DNA of 64,000 nucleotides, from NCBI GenBank assembly GCA_002344005.1, contig DDTD01000098.1, positions 1 through 64,000 of the forward strand, in the 5' to 3' direction. The notes below the pieces were generated by a model that searched no databases, was not told the origin of the DNA, and saw only the letters and a program-made list of their open reading frames with translations. The position numbers and the translations under genes are program-made. Of the stretch, positions 8,740 through 17,969 are shown piece by piece. Source of the stretch: Ignavibacteria bacterium UBA2373 (GTDB lineage Bacteria > Bacteroidota > Ignavibacteria > Kapaibacteriales > UBA961). Position 1 is the first letter of the stretch. Each line of letters begins with the position of its first letter.

Positions 8740-8859
8740 CCGAGTTAAGACAATGAAGTATTTGTTTTATAGTCTAAAGAAGTGCTTTATACAAGGCGTA
8801 ATTTACTAAGTAAAACATGAATTGTTTCAATTTCTGCCCATATTGGGCTTGTGATTTCG

Positions 8860-8867
8860 TAGTTTTG
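8860..8867 (+). promoter_or_regulatory. TAnnTTTG -7 motif of the glycan operon
   Basis: TAGTTTTG lies 35 bases before the wzz ATG at 8903 in the divergent intergenic region. It would drive the whole cluster that extends to 17964. Confidence 0.45.
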
Positions 8868-8902
8868 CGTTAAGAATTTCGTTTATCATCATTATCTTGA
8901 CA

Positions 8903-10075
8903 ATGTCCGAACAGGAAACCCAACAATCAAATGTACAGTCACTGCCAGCATTGAATGGCTTAACTATCTGGTTACTTCTTTGGCGTAATAAACTCTTTAT
9001 CTCTCTTATGGTCATCATAGCCGGTGCCATAGCGGCTGTCGTGGCATTTATGATGCCATCATGGTACAAGGCAACTGTGAACATAGTCCCCCCCAATAAT
9101 CCGGGCGGAGCTTTAAGCAGTATGCTCGGTGGTATGACCAGTGCACTCAAAGACATCGGTCTTTCAAAATTGGGAGGCAAAAACGAGAGCTATACCTATC
9201 TTACTATATTGGAGAGTCGCAGCTTCAAGGATTCGCTGATTCATGAATTTAAATTGCATGAAGAGTATGAACTGCCCGACTCGAATATGAAAGCATTACG
9301 CGATAATCTTAAGGATAATCTGGAAATAGAACTGACATCCGAAGGAAATTACAATATTACCATCTATAGCAAAAGTCCTGAAAAAGCGGTAAAGATGGCA
9401 AACCGCGCCGTCGAAATTGCGAATGGCATATCATTACGATTATCGCGATTAGAAGCATCCACGAATCGTGAGTATCTTGAAAAACGCATAGCAACAACGG
9501 AACAACAACTTGCCTATATCGGTGATTCTTTGCATAAACTGTCCGGTAAAACTTTGGTGTTTTCACCTGTTGACCAAGCCGGAGCTATCGCATCATCACT
9601 TGCAGATCTTAAAACTCAGGTGATGAAATCGGAAGTGCAATATGAAATGCTCAAAAATACAGTCGGTGAAAATGACCCTGCGACAACAACACAAAAGTTA
9701 GCACTCGATGAGTTCCGAAGTAAACTCTATGATGCTGAAAATAAATCGGGGTTTGCGGGCAATTTTGCGCTGCGGGATGCAATGAATATCGGTGTGCGAT
9801 ATGCACAATTTTATGCGGAGTTTGAAGCATTGACCAAAGTCAAGTTATTTCTTAAACCCATGCTTGAACAAGCAATCATGGATGAACACAAAAATGCTCC
9901 TACAATGTATATCTTGGACGAAGCCGTTATACCGCAAAAGAAATCGCGTCCCATGCGCACAGTCATTATTGCCGGTGCCATGCTTGGAATGCTGATTATT
10001 ATGTGTGTGTCGGTCATTATCGTCCCGCGCATTCGATATATTTCGGCTCTTTCACGTTCTATAAGTATTCAATAA
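8903..10075 (+). CDS. Wzz-family polysaccharide chain-length protein
   Basis: A 390-residue inner membrane protein with two membrane helices (about residues 30-53 and 353-377) flanking a long periplasmic helical domain, as in Wzz/PCP chain-length regulators. Typical features are the proline-containing strand after helix 1 (YKATVNIVPP), the segment AVEIANGIS, a coiled-coil region (about 190-250), and the pre-helix motif AVIPQKKSRPMR. The protein would set the length of a glycan made by the Wzx/Wzy pair downstream. The ATG at 8903 is preferred over an in-frame TTG at 8897. First gene of the plus-strand surface-glycan operon. Confidence 0.85.
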   Translation: MSEQETQQSNVQSLPALNGLTIWLLLWRNKLFISLMVIIAGAIAAVVAFMMPSWYKATVNIVPPNNPGGALSSMLGGMTSALKDIGLSKLGGKNESYTYLTILESRSFKDSLIHEFKLHEEYELPDSNMKALRDNLKDNLEIELTSEGNYNITIYSKSPEKAVKMANRAVEIANGISLRLSRLEASTNREYLEKRIATTEQQLAYIGDSLHKLSGKTLVFSPVDQAGAIASSLADLKTQVMKSEVQYEMLKNTVGENDPATTTQKLALDEFRSKLYDAENKSGFAGNFALRDAMNIGVRYAQFYAEFEALTKVKLFLKPMLEQAIMDEHKNAPTMYILDEAVIPQKKSRPMRTVIIAGAMLGMLIIMCVSVIIVPRIRYISALSRSISIQ

Positions 10076-10097
10076 TTAACCGCAGGATTTATACTTT

Positions 10098-11219
10098 ATG
10101 TACGATTATCTTATTGTCGGTGCAGGATTCAGCGGTTGTACTTTGGCTGAAAGAATCGCTACCGTCTTACAAAAGAAAGTACTCATTGTTGATAAACGCA
10201 ATCATATTGGAGGTAATGCATATGATTATTACAATAATGAGCATATTTTAGTGCATAAATACGGTCCCCATATTTTCCATACAAATTCACATAAAGTATG
10301 GGGTTATCTTTCCCGTTTTACAGAATGGAATAATTATTTTCACCATGTATTGGGCTATGTTGAGGGAAAATTGATTCCCGTACCATTTAATCTCAATTCA
10401 CTTTACGCGGTATTTACGGAATCGTATGCAAAAAAATTGGAAGAACAATTATTACAGCAATTTGGCTATGGTGATAAAATTCCTATTTTGAAATTACAGC
10501 AATCCGCACATGGTGATTTGCAATTTTTGGCTAAATATATTTATGACAATGTGTTTCATGGCTATACAACGAAGATGTGGGAATTAACTCCTGAAAATCT
10601 TGATCCGTCCGTTACCGCAAGAGTGCCTGTGTTTTTAAGTCGGGACGATAGATATTTTCAAGATATTTATCAAGGTATCCCAAAATTCGGATATACAAAA
10701 ATGTTTGAATCCATGTTACAATCGCCTCTGATAAGTGTAGCATTACAAACAGATTACAAAGACATCACAGATATAGTCTCCTTCAATAAAATAATTTACA
10801 CAGGTCCGATTGATGCATACTTTGATTATATGCACGGCGAATTACCATATAGAAGTTTGCGTTTTGATTTCCGGACTATTGATACTGAATTAGAGCAATC
10901 GGTAGCTCAAATTAACTATCCGAACAATCATCTCTATACACGAACAACGGAATTTAAGCATCTTTCAAAACAAAGTCATGCCAAAACTACCATAGCGTAT
11001 GAATATCCGCAAAGGTATGATAAATTAGTAAATGAGCCATATTATCCCATACCTCAACATGAGAATACAGAATTAGCCCGTAAGTATAAAAAAGAAGCGG
11101 AAAAAATTCAGTCCACAGTATTATTTTGTGGTCGCCTTGCCGATTATCAATATTACAATATGGACCAAGTGACAGCAAGGGCTTTAAGTGTCTTTGAACA
11201 TACAATAGCTCAATCCTAA
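10098..11219 (+). CDS. glf: UDP-galactopyranose mutase
   Basis: A 373-residue FAD enzyme that converts UDP-galactopyranose to UDP-galactofuranose. The N terminus has the dinucleotide-binding GAGFSG at about residues 8-13. IGGNAYDYY and the active-site stretch YGPHIFHT follow, with the usual MWELTPENLDP segment mid-protein and FCGRLADYQYYNMDQ near the C terminus. All are hallmarks of Glf, and length is normal. It lies 22 bases after wzz and 37 before a glycosyltransferase, so the surface polymer made by this cluster very probably contains galactofuranose. Confidence 0.95.
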   Translation: MYDYLIVGAGFSGCTLAERIATVLQKKVLIVDKRNHIGGNAYDYYNNEHILVHKYGPHIFHTNSHKVWGYLSRFTEWNNYFHHVLGYVEGKLIPVPFNLNSLYAVFTESYAKKLEEQLLQQFGYGDKIPILKLQQSAHGDLQFLAKYIYDNVFHGYTTKMWELTPENLDPSVTARVPVFLSRDDRYFQDIYQGIPKFGYTKMFESMLQSPLISVALQTDYKDITDIVSFNKIIYTGPIDAYFDYMHGELPYRSLRFDFRTIDTELEQSVAQINYPNNHLYTRTTEFKHLSKQSHAKTTIAYEYPQRYDKLVNEPYYPIPQHENTELARKYKKEAEKIQSTVLFCGRLADYQYYNMDQVTARALSVFEHTIAQS

Positions 11220-11256
11220 TTACAGTTATTTACTTTTATTTTATTCTCAATTTCTC

Positions 11257-12108
11257 ATGTCGGTTGCAGCAGTCATTGTTACATATAATCGCCTTGATAT
11301 GCTCAAGAAAACGATTGATGCGGTACGTAGTCAAATCTTCCGCCCGCAATATATTATCGTTATCAATAATGGCAGCACGGACTCAACACCGCAATGGCTT
11401 GCTCAACAACATGATATTATTACCATTCATCAAGAAAATGTTGGTGCATCCGGCGGATTTGTGCGCGGTATAGAACAAGCTATGCTCTACGATATACAGA
11501 AAATTTGGATTATGGATGATGATGTCTTACCTGATCAGCATTGTCTTGAACAATTACTCGCATTAAGTGAGAAAGGCAATAAGATTGTGGCACCGCAGCG
11601 CTATCACGGTACTATTCCCTTTCGTCCCGAACCGGTACGCTGCAATTTTACCAATCCCTTTAAAAGTTTATGGGTACGCCATCCAAATGATGCCGATTAT
11701 CGCGATGGTGTGGTGGAAGTGGAATGCGCAACATTTGAAGGACCGCTCATAGATACCGTGGTCTTTGAAAAGGTAGGTTTACCGGATAAAGATTTTTTTA
11801 TCTTTGCCGATGACACAGAATTTTTTGAGAGATGTTGGCGACATGGATTGTCAACATTAATCACCGAGCATGCACAATTACAAAGAATGATACCATTTGA
11901 TGCCCATAATACTCCGGCATGGAAACGGTATTATGAAGCACGTAATTTGGTCGTTTTGGACAGACGCTTCGGCTCGATAGCTGTGCGGAATCTGAGACCT
12001 ATTTTTTATACAATAAAAATGTGCATGCGAAGCAAAAACATTGATGAGTTAAAAGCAATTCTCCTTGGATATTATCATGGTGTCATCGGTCGTCTCGGCA
12101 AACGTTGA
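11257..12108 (+). CDS. GT2 glycosyltransferase, galactofuranosyltransferase-like
   Basis: A 283-residue cytoplasmic GT-A glycosyltransferase. Visible motifs are the N-terminal AVIVTYNR, NNGSTDSTP, the stretch ENVGASGGFVRG, the metal-binding MDDD at about residues 87-90, and a later FADDTEFFERC. The GxSGGF plus MDDD combination is typical of galactofuranosyltransferases of the GlfT1 type, which fits its position directly after glf. It probably adds galactofuranose to a lipid-linked glycan. The end overlaps the start of the flippase gene. Exact linkage is unknown. Confidence 0.82.
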   Translation: MSVAAVIVTYNRLDMLKKTIDAVRSQIFRPQYIIVINNGSTDSTPQWLAQQHDIITIHQENVGASGGFVRGIEQAMLYDIQKIWIMDDDVLPDQHCLEQLLALSEKGNKIVAPQRYHGTIPFRPEPVRCNFTNPFKSLWVRHPNDADYRDGVVEVECATFEGPLIDTVVFEKVGLPDKDFFIFADDTEFFERCWRHGLSTLITEHAQLQRMIPFDAHNTPAWKRYYEARNLVVLDRRFGSIAVRNLRPIFYTIKMCMRSKNIDELKAILLGYYHGVIGRLGKR

Positions 12109-13378
12109 ACGCTTGCGGGCACTTCTACAAACACCCGCCGTTCGATTAGTTCTGGAAAATTTTCTTTCTTTGTCCTCAATCCATGTATTGGGTCAGCTTG
12201 CCATGCTTGTACTTGTTCCTTTTGTAACAAGAAAACTTGGCATTGAAAAATTCGGTATTACGAGTTTCGGCATCTCCTTCGTTATGATATTTCAGTTTGT
12301 GACAGTCTATGGATTTAATAATTCCGCTTCAAGAAAAGCCGCCTTACACAAACATGATCATTCCTATATTCAACGTTTATACAGTTCGGTTTCTGTAGCA
12401 AAGTTATTACTGTGCATACTTGCTGCAATAGCATACTTTACTTTTATTTTTACAACACCTCAACAGCAATTTGCCGCATATAAAGGTCTATATGCCGTTT
12501 TGTTTTTATATGTCATAGGCGAGTCATTGTTTCCCATGTGGCTTCTTATGGGATTGGAAGAGATGCGTTTTTTGGGAATATTAAATTTCATTTCCAGAAT
12601 TGCGATGGTAATAGCTACCCTTCTCTGTATCAATTCGCCCGATGACTATGTATTATATGCCGGTTTTACAACTATCAGTTTTCTCATAAATGGCATACTT
12701 GGCAGTGGATTGGTACTGTTCAAACTAAAAATTCGCCCGACCATGCCTCAATTTGATGAAATAAAAGAAGTATTTCGTGAGGGGCTTCCCGTGTTTTTGT
12801 CTTTGGTGTCCATATATACCTATACATCATGCAGAATAATAATATTAGGACTATTTGCCGATGAAAATACGATAGGACAATATGCAGTCGGTGAACGCAT
12901 TTCGAATGCACTGCAAATCTTTCCAGTTTCTGCATTAATTACGGCATTGTTACCGCGATTAACATCAATGTATAATAATGATAAAACTCGAACAATCCAT
13001 CTTATGAAAAAAGTACAAAAAGCTATTTTGTTCTATGGATTGGTATTATCTGTGCCTGTCTTGTTTTTTGCACCCGATATGATCACCATAATTGCCAATT
13101 ATCCTTATACTATTTCGATAGAAACATTGCGTATCCTTTTTGTATCAACTATATTTGTTCTTGCCAATACAGTAAGGGTGCAATTGTTTATCATTGCGGG
13201 TGACTTCAAAACATTCTCAAAAATCCATATTGTATGGTCTATTATCGGTTTACTCAGTGTTACATACTTCACTTCAGTATATTCGTATAGCGGTCTGGCT
13301 TGGAGCATTTCAGCATTGGAAGCTTGTATTCTTATCACAACAATTATTGTGCAACGATTACGAGGAGAGTCAATCTGA
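12077..13378 (+). CDS. Wzx-type lipid-linked oligosaccharide flippase
   Basis: A membrane protein of about 433 residues with some 12 hydrophobic segments, of the MATE/MOP polysaccharide flippase family. It would move undecaprenyl-linked glycan units across the inner membrane. The start is taken at the ATG 12077, which overlaps the glycosyltransferase by 32 bases; a TTG 12 bases earlier is in frame. The stop overlaps the next ATG (TGATG at 13376-13380), which shows translational coupling. Confidence 0.85.
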   Translation: MVSSVVSANVERLRALLQTPAVRLVLENFLSLSSIHVLGQLAMLVLVPFVTRKLGIEKFGITSFGISFVMIFQFVTVYGFNNSASRKAALHKHDHSYIQRLYSSVSVAKLLLCILAAIAYFTFIFTTPQQQFAAYKGLYAVLFLYVIGESLFPMWLLMGLEEMRFLGILNFISRIAMVIATLLCINSPDDYVLYAGFTTISFLINGILGSGLVLFKLKIRPTMPQFDEIKEVFREGLPVFLSLVSIYTYTSCRIIILGLFADENTIGQYAVGERISNALQIFPVSALITALLPRLTSMYNNDKTRTIHLMKKVQKAILFYGLVLSVPVLFFAPDMITIIANYPYTISIETLRILFVSTIFVLANTVRVQLFIIAGDFKTFSKIHIVWSIIGLLSVTYFTSVYSYSGLAWSISALEACILITTIIVQRLRGESI

Positions 13379-14820
13379 TGAACAAGCACTATAATATTGT
13401 GACTCATATTCATGCTTTGCAATCACATATATCTTTGACGCTTATTGCAGGCATAGGTATATTTTTTTCCTTGCTTTCAAGTTTTGCAGTATATTCATTG
13501 TCTTTAGAATGGATACCTCTTGCCTTAGCTCTGAGCGTTGGAGGTATTGCTCTTATTGTCTATAAACCAGTGTATTGGCTGTATTTTGTTGCAGCAACCA
13601 TGCGATTTCTTCTCTATGATGAAGAAGAAGGATTTAGCATATTCGAGTTGACCCTTGGGTTATTTTATCTTGTTACATTACTTTTTTGGCTGTTTTGGCA
13701 TATCGTAGTGCAAAGAAAAGCACTCATCCGCAATAAACCGGATATGTTTCTTATTGCATTTTTATGCTGCATTCCATTAAATGGTATTATTGCATTATCG
13801 TATGGTGTGGAGCCGGTAAAATGGTTTCGCGAAATTCATAATTATCTTTTCATTCTTTACTATTTCCCAATACGGGAGTACATAACAAATAAAAAAGAAC
13901 TTATCATACTTCTTGTTATTATAGCCATCGCTTTTACTTCTTTATCAATTCAAAATATTCTTGCTTATAAACGAGCAACGACTGATGCCAAGTATGCTTT
14001 TCAATTAATATTTGCTCGCAGTGCCGCAAGGGTGAACAGTGTATATTTCAGTTTATCTGCCGCATTCGGTTTTGTTGCACTTTCCTATATGAGGAATAAT
14101 TACCTTAGAATTTTACTCACAGTTTTTGTACTCATCACCGTTGTTGCTTCATTGGCAAGTATGGCGCGGACCTCATGGGTTATTGTTATCGTATCCGCAC
14201 TGTTCAGTCTGATCTTTGCTCCGCGCAATAATCGTTTATTCTTTACCACCGCACTCACAACAATTATACTCTGTACCGTTGCGGGTGTTATGCTATTTGG
14301 CGGAAAAAATGTCGCTATAGTAAAAAAGATTATTGACAAGCGATTGTCCTCCGTCGGAAAACTGAATGATTACTCATACTTAACACGTGTCAATGAAAAC
14401 ATAGTGGCTTGGGATCTCATTCAACAACTTCCCTTTGGCGGCAATGGCATTGGTAAGAACAAACTGCATTATGACTTAGTATTAAAGAATCATGAATATG
14501 TTTCCTATATTCACAATGGTTATATTGCATTGGCATATAAAGTCGGGATTCCTATGGCATTGCTGTTCTTTAGCTTTCTTGGTGGCTATACGATTATGAC
14601 ATTGCAGTACTTTTTCCAATCATCGAATACAATAACAAAAGGGTTAGCGCTATGTTGCTTTTTAGCGATGTGCGTCTATTTTGTTTCGAATATAGCCGGC
14701 TGCGTCTTTGATATTCGCCAGGGCGTATTCCTCACATTTATTATTATCGGTTTACTTAATACAATACCAACTATCGAAATCTCACTACAACAACATGGAG
14801 AATTATCATGGCAGAAGTAG
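13378..14820 (+). CDS. O-antigen ligase/polymerase family protein (Wzy/WaaL-like)
   Basis: A 480-residue polytopic membrane protein with about 10-12 helices and one larger extracytoplasmic loop (about residues 310-385, including LTRVNENIVAWDLI and PFGGNGIG). This matches the Wzy_C domain of O-antigen ligases and polymerases. With Wzz and Wzx in the same operon, polymerase activity is more likely than ligase, but sequence cannot decide. The start at 13378 has a purine-rich GAGGAGAG just upstream and overlaps the wzx stop. Its end overlaps the PBP2 gene by 13 bases. Confidence 0.8.
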   Translation: MNKHYNIVTHIHALQSHISLTLIAGIGIFFSLLSSFAVYSLSLEWIPLALALSVGGIALIVYKPVYWLYFVAATMRFLLYDEEEGFSIFELTLGLFYLVTLLFWLFWHIVVQRKALIRNKPDMFLIAFLCCIPLNGIIALSYGVEPVKWFREIHNYLFILYYFPIREYITNKKELIILLVIIAIAFTSLSIQNILAYKRATTDAKYAFQLIFARSAARVNSVYFSLSAAFGFVALSYMRNNYLRILLTVFVLITVVASLASMARTSWVIVIVSALFSLIFAPRNNRLFFTTALTTIILCTVAGVMLFGGKNVAIVKKIIDKRLSSVGKLNDYSYLTRVNENIVAWDLIQQLPFGGNGIGKNKLHYDLVLKNHEYVSYIHNGYIALAYKVGIPMALLFFSFLGGYTIMTLQYFFQSSNTITKGLALCCFLAMCVYFVSNIAGCVFDIRQGVFLTFIIIGLLNTIPTIEISLQQHGELSWQK

Positions 14821-16721
14821 TTCGTGAACAACTCTATGACATCATGTCAAGAAGACGTATATTTTTATTTGCCGTTTTTTTAGTTTTAGCACTTTATGCA
14901 GGGCGACTTGGTTATTTGCAACTTATTCAAGGTAATGTGTATCGCGTAAAAGCAGAAACTCAAGCAATAAAGGAGGTCACGGTTGCACCATTTCGTGGTA
15001 ATATTTTTGATAGAAATAATGAAATTATTGTGCATAACTCCCCTTCTTTTTCTATTACACTTACTCCCAATGAATTTCATGAAGCTTCTATTCCATTGCT
15101 CTGTGATATTTTGAAAATGGATACGGCAGAAATATATACTCTATACAAAGAAGCCAAACGTTTTTCACAAGCAAAACCGTATAAAATATATCGCGATGCG
15201 AATATGGAAATCGTAGCAGCAATTGAAGAAAATAAAGACTGGATGCCCGGTATTGAAGTGACCGTCGAATCAAAACGATTATATCATGATGATTGCCACA
15301 TGGCTCATACGCTTGGATATGCACGGGAAATAACCGAAACGCAATTACAAAAAAAGGGCGATTATTATCAAAAAGGCGATATTATCGGAACAACAGGATT
15401 GGAAAGCACTTATGAAGAATTTTTGCGTGGCACAAAAGGTGTCGAATTTGTTGCGGTCAATGCAGCCGGACAAAGAGTGGAAAGCTTTCGTGACGGTAAT
15501 AATGATTTATTATCCGAAGAGGGATTTGATTTATACTTAGGAATTGATAAAAGATTGCAAACGCTTGCTGAAAAATTATTGGAAGGACGACGTGGTGCAG
15601 TGGCTGCCGTCAACCCCAATAATGGCGAAGTATTAGCATTGGCAAGTAAGCCGGACTTTGAATTAAAATCGTTCAGCGGCAGAGTACCCAAAGAATTATA
15701 TACAAAATTAAGTACCGATGAAGCTAATCCCCTCTTCAACCGTGCAACACTAACACGTTATCCGCCCGGCTCAACATTTAAAATGTTTATAGGTCTTGTC
15801 GGCTTGCAAGAAGGTATTATTACTCCATCAACAACATTGCATTGCGCAGGCGGCTACACGTATGGAGGAAGAACATGGAAATGTCACGGTGGTGTTCATG
15901 GCAATATTAATTTACAAAGAGCTATTCACGTGTCATGCAATGCATACTTTAATCAACTTGCTCAAAGAATAGGCATTGATAAATTCAGTTATTATGGCAA
16001 ACAATTCGGTTTCGGCGAAAAAACAAATATTGATATTCCCGAAGATTCACGTGGTTTACTGCCTGACCGAGCATATTTTAAGAAACGTAAATTAAGCGAT
16101 AAAGAAATTATAGGACGATTAACAAACTTGGGAATCGGACAGGGTGAATTGGGTGTAACCCCTCTGCAAATGGCGGTCTATTGTGCTGCTCTTGCCAACA
16201 AAGGAACAATTTATCAGCCCCATATTGTATCCAAAATCTATAATAGAAAATTGAAAAAAATGCAGATGCAAAGCTATGGTGAGAAAAAAATTGATATTGA
16301 TGAACGGTGGTTTGATGTCATTCGCCAGGGCATGTTTGATGTGGTTAACACTCCCGGAGGAACTGCCGCCGGTGTGAAATTACCGGATGTGGTTGTATGC
16401 GGTAAAACAGGTACTGCTCAAAATCCCCATGGCAAAGATCACTCATGGTTTATATGCTTTGCGCCCATAGAAAATCCACAAATTGCAATGTGTGTTATGG
16501 TCGAAAATGCCGGATTCGGTGGAACGGTCGCCGCACCGATTGCAAGAGAAATTCTTGATTTATATTTTCATCCAGACAAAGAAATTCCTAAAAATTCACC
16601 CTTTGATTCTACACGATTTGAAAAACCTAAAAAAGAAGATTCAACAAACAAACCAACACAACCTTCACAACCAATACAAAGGACAACAGCATTCAGAGAC
16701 GCAATATTACGACGCGAATAA
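14808..16721 (+). CDS. mrdA: Penicillin-binding protein 2 transpeptidase
   Basis: A 637-residue class B penicillin-binding protein that cross-links peptidoglycan during elongation. It has an N-terminal membrane anchor (about 17-38), the dimerisation domain start with APFRGNIFDRN, and the transpeptidase triad Ser322-Thr-Phe-Lys325, Ser376-Cys-Asn378 and Lys533-Thr-Gly535. The last 50 residues are a polar, Lys/Pro/Thr-rich tail. RodA is not adjacent. The gene overlaps the wzy-like gene by 13 bases, so cell-wall and glycan synthesis share one transcript. PBP2 is preferred over FtsI because of the linker layout, but I cannot exclude another class B PBP. Confidence 0.88.
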   Translation: MAEVVREQLYDIMSRRRIFLFAVFLVLALYAGRLGYLQLIQGNVYRVKAETQAIKEVTVAPFRGNIFDRNNEIIVHNSPSFSITLTPNEFHEASIPLLCDILKMDTAEIYTLYKEAKRFSQAKPYKIYRDANMEIVAAIEENKDWMPGIEVTVESKRLYHDDCHMAHTLGYAREITETQLQKKGDYYQKGDIIGTTGLESTYEEFLRGTKGVEFVAVNAAGQRVESFRDGNNDLLSEEGFDLYLGIDKRLQTLAEKLLEGRRGAVAAVNPNNGEVLALASKPDFELKSFSGRVPKELYTKLSTDEANPLFNRATLTRYPPGSTFKMFIGLVGLQEGIITPSTTLHCAGGYTYGGRTWKCHGGVHGNINLQRAIHVSCNAYFNQLAQRIGIDKFSYYGKQFGFGEKTNIDIPEDSRGLLPDRAYFKKRKLSDKEIIGRLTNLGIGQGELGVTPLQMAVYCAALANKGTIYQPHIVSKIYNRKLKKMQMQSYGEKKIDIDERWFDVIRQGMFDVVNTPGGTAAGVKLPDVVVCGKTGTAQNPHGKDHSWFICFAPIENPQIAMCVMVENAGFGGTVAAPIAREILDLYFHPDKEIPKNSPFDSTRFEKPKKEDSTNKPTQPSQPIQRTTAFRDAILRRE

Positions 16722-16722
16722 T

Positions 16723-17964
16723 ATGAATCACTTTACAAAAATATATATCAGAGTACCATTATGTTTTTTGCTGATTATTGCTTTTTGGGGATGCGAACAT
16801 AAGAAAAGCACTTCATCGGAAAAGATTATTATTACATTCTGGCATTTTTGGTCTGAACCATCACAAAAAATGGCTTTGCAGACTATTATCGAAGAATTTG
16901 AACAACAAAATCCGACTATTGATATTCAAACCACAGAATTACAATGGTCAGATGGCAAAGCCAAACTTGCCATGGCAATCCAAGCACAAAAAGCGCCCGA
17001 TATAATGCATATTGGTTTAGAATGGGTACAAGAATTTGCACAAGCAAAAGTTTTGCATAATTTTCCTTCTCATGACACTCGATTTCCTGCATTAACCTCA
17101 GCTCTTTCCTACAATAATACACCGATAGCAATGGGATGGTTGGTTAATACAAGAGCAATAATTCTTGATACCGTATTGCATTGTGATTCATTAAAAACGT
17201 GGGCAACTTTTTCAAGCTATATTCAAAAGTATGCGCAGAAACATCCGCAAAAACATGCCATTGGTATTCATGCAGATGAACCGTTAAATATCAGTAAAAA
17301 AACATTACCTTGGCTATGGAGTGCAGGCAGTTCTATTTTTAGAACATATCCTATTTCCGAATCATTCGACAAAAAAGCACTTGATGGTTTGCACTATTAT
17401 CTGCAATTATCACACTATGGTCTCATGGAAAAAAGTCGTGTATTAGACGAACAATTTACTCAACATTCTTTGCATTCGGTTCTTACAGGTATGTGGATCA
17501 TTGCCAATCCGATGATAGAAAACAACACACAGAAATATACAGTGTTACCAACAATACCAACAGCCGAAAATACTATGCAAGGTGCAAGTATATTATCGGC
17601 GGATTGCCTTTCAATTGCTGCACAATCACAATACAAAAAGCAAGCGGAAACATTTATTCGCTTTCTTACTGAATATCGCAACTCAAAACGTTTTTCTATC
17701 GCTGTTCCTGATGCCGGTTTTCCTGCCGACACAGCAATTATCAATGACAATGAATTACAAAATAATCCATTGAGAAAAGGATTTTTACAACAAACATTAT
17801 ACTCTTCACCGATTATTGCATCTCCCATCACAGCCGAGGCAATTTCTCTGTTTGAAAAAGAAATTATGTATGCTTTTTACCGGAAAAAAACTCCGGAACA
17901 AGCATTGGCTGATGCAAAAATGGAAATTCAATTATTGGAAGAGCGAATTTCCCAAAGAAAATAA
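16723..17964 (+). CDS. Extracellular solute-binding lipoprotein (sugar ABC type)
   Basis: A 413-residue family 1 solute-binding protein. The N terminus is a signal peptide ending FWGC, a plausible but atypical lipobox with Cys at residue 24. The mature part begins ITFWHFW and contains the signature pattern KLAMAIQAQKAPDIMHIG. It would deliver a sugar or similar solute to an ABC importer, but no permease or ATPase gene follows. The ATG at 16723 lies one base after the PBP2 stop, so it belongs to the same transcript. It is convergent with scpB only 5 bases away. Confidence 0.8.
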   Translation: MNHFTKIYIRVPLCFLLIIAFWGCEHKKSTSSEKIIITFWHFWSEPSQKMALQTIIEEFEQQNPTIDIQTTELQWSDGKAKLAMAIQAQKAPDIMHIGLEWVQEFAQAKVLHNFPSHDTRFPALTSALSYNNTPIAMGWLVNTRAIILDTVLHCDSLKTWATFSSYIQKYAQKHPQKHAIGIHADEPLNISKKTLPWLWSAGSSIFRTYPISESFDKKALDGLHYYLQLSHYGLMEKSRVLDEQFTQHSLHSVLTGMWIIANPMIENNTQKYTVLPTIPTAENTMQGASILSADCLSIAAQSQYKKQAETFIRFLTEYRNSKRFSIAVPDAGFPADTAIINDNELQNNPLRKGFLQQTLYSSPIIASPITAEAISLFEKEIMYAFYRKKTPEQALADAKMEIQLLEERISQRK

Positions 17965-17969
17965 CTCTA

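Noticed and set aside
7997..8809. Long plus-strand open frame (270 codons) opposite the RsbU-like gene
   Set aside because: It is antisense to a well-supported gene and has low-complexity composition with no known domain.
16483..16722. Eighty extra N-terminal codons on the solute-binding protein frame
   Set aside because: They lie inside the PBP2 gene in another frame; the lipoprotein signal starts at 16723.
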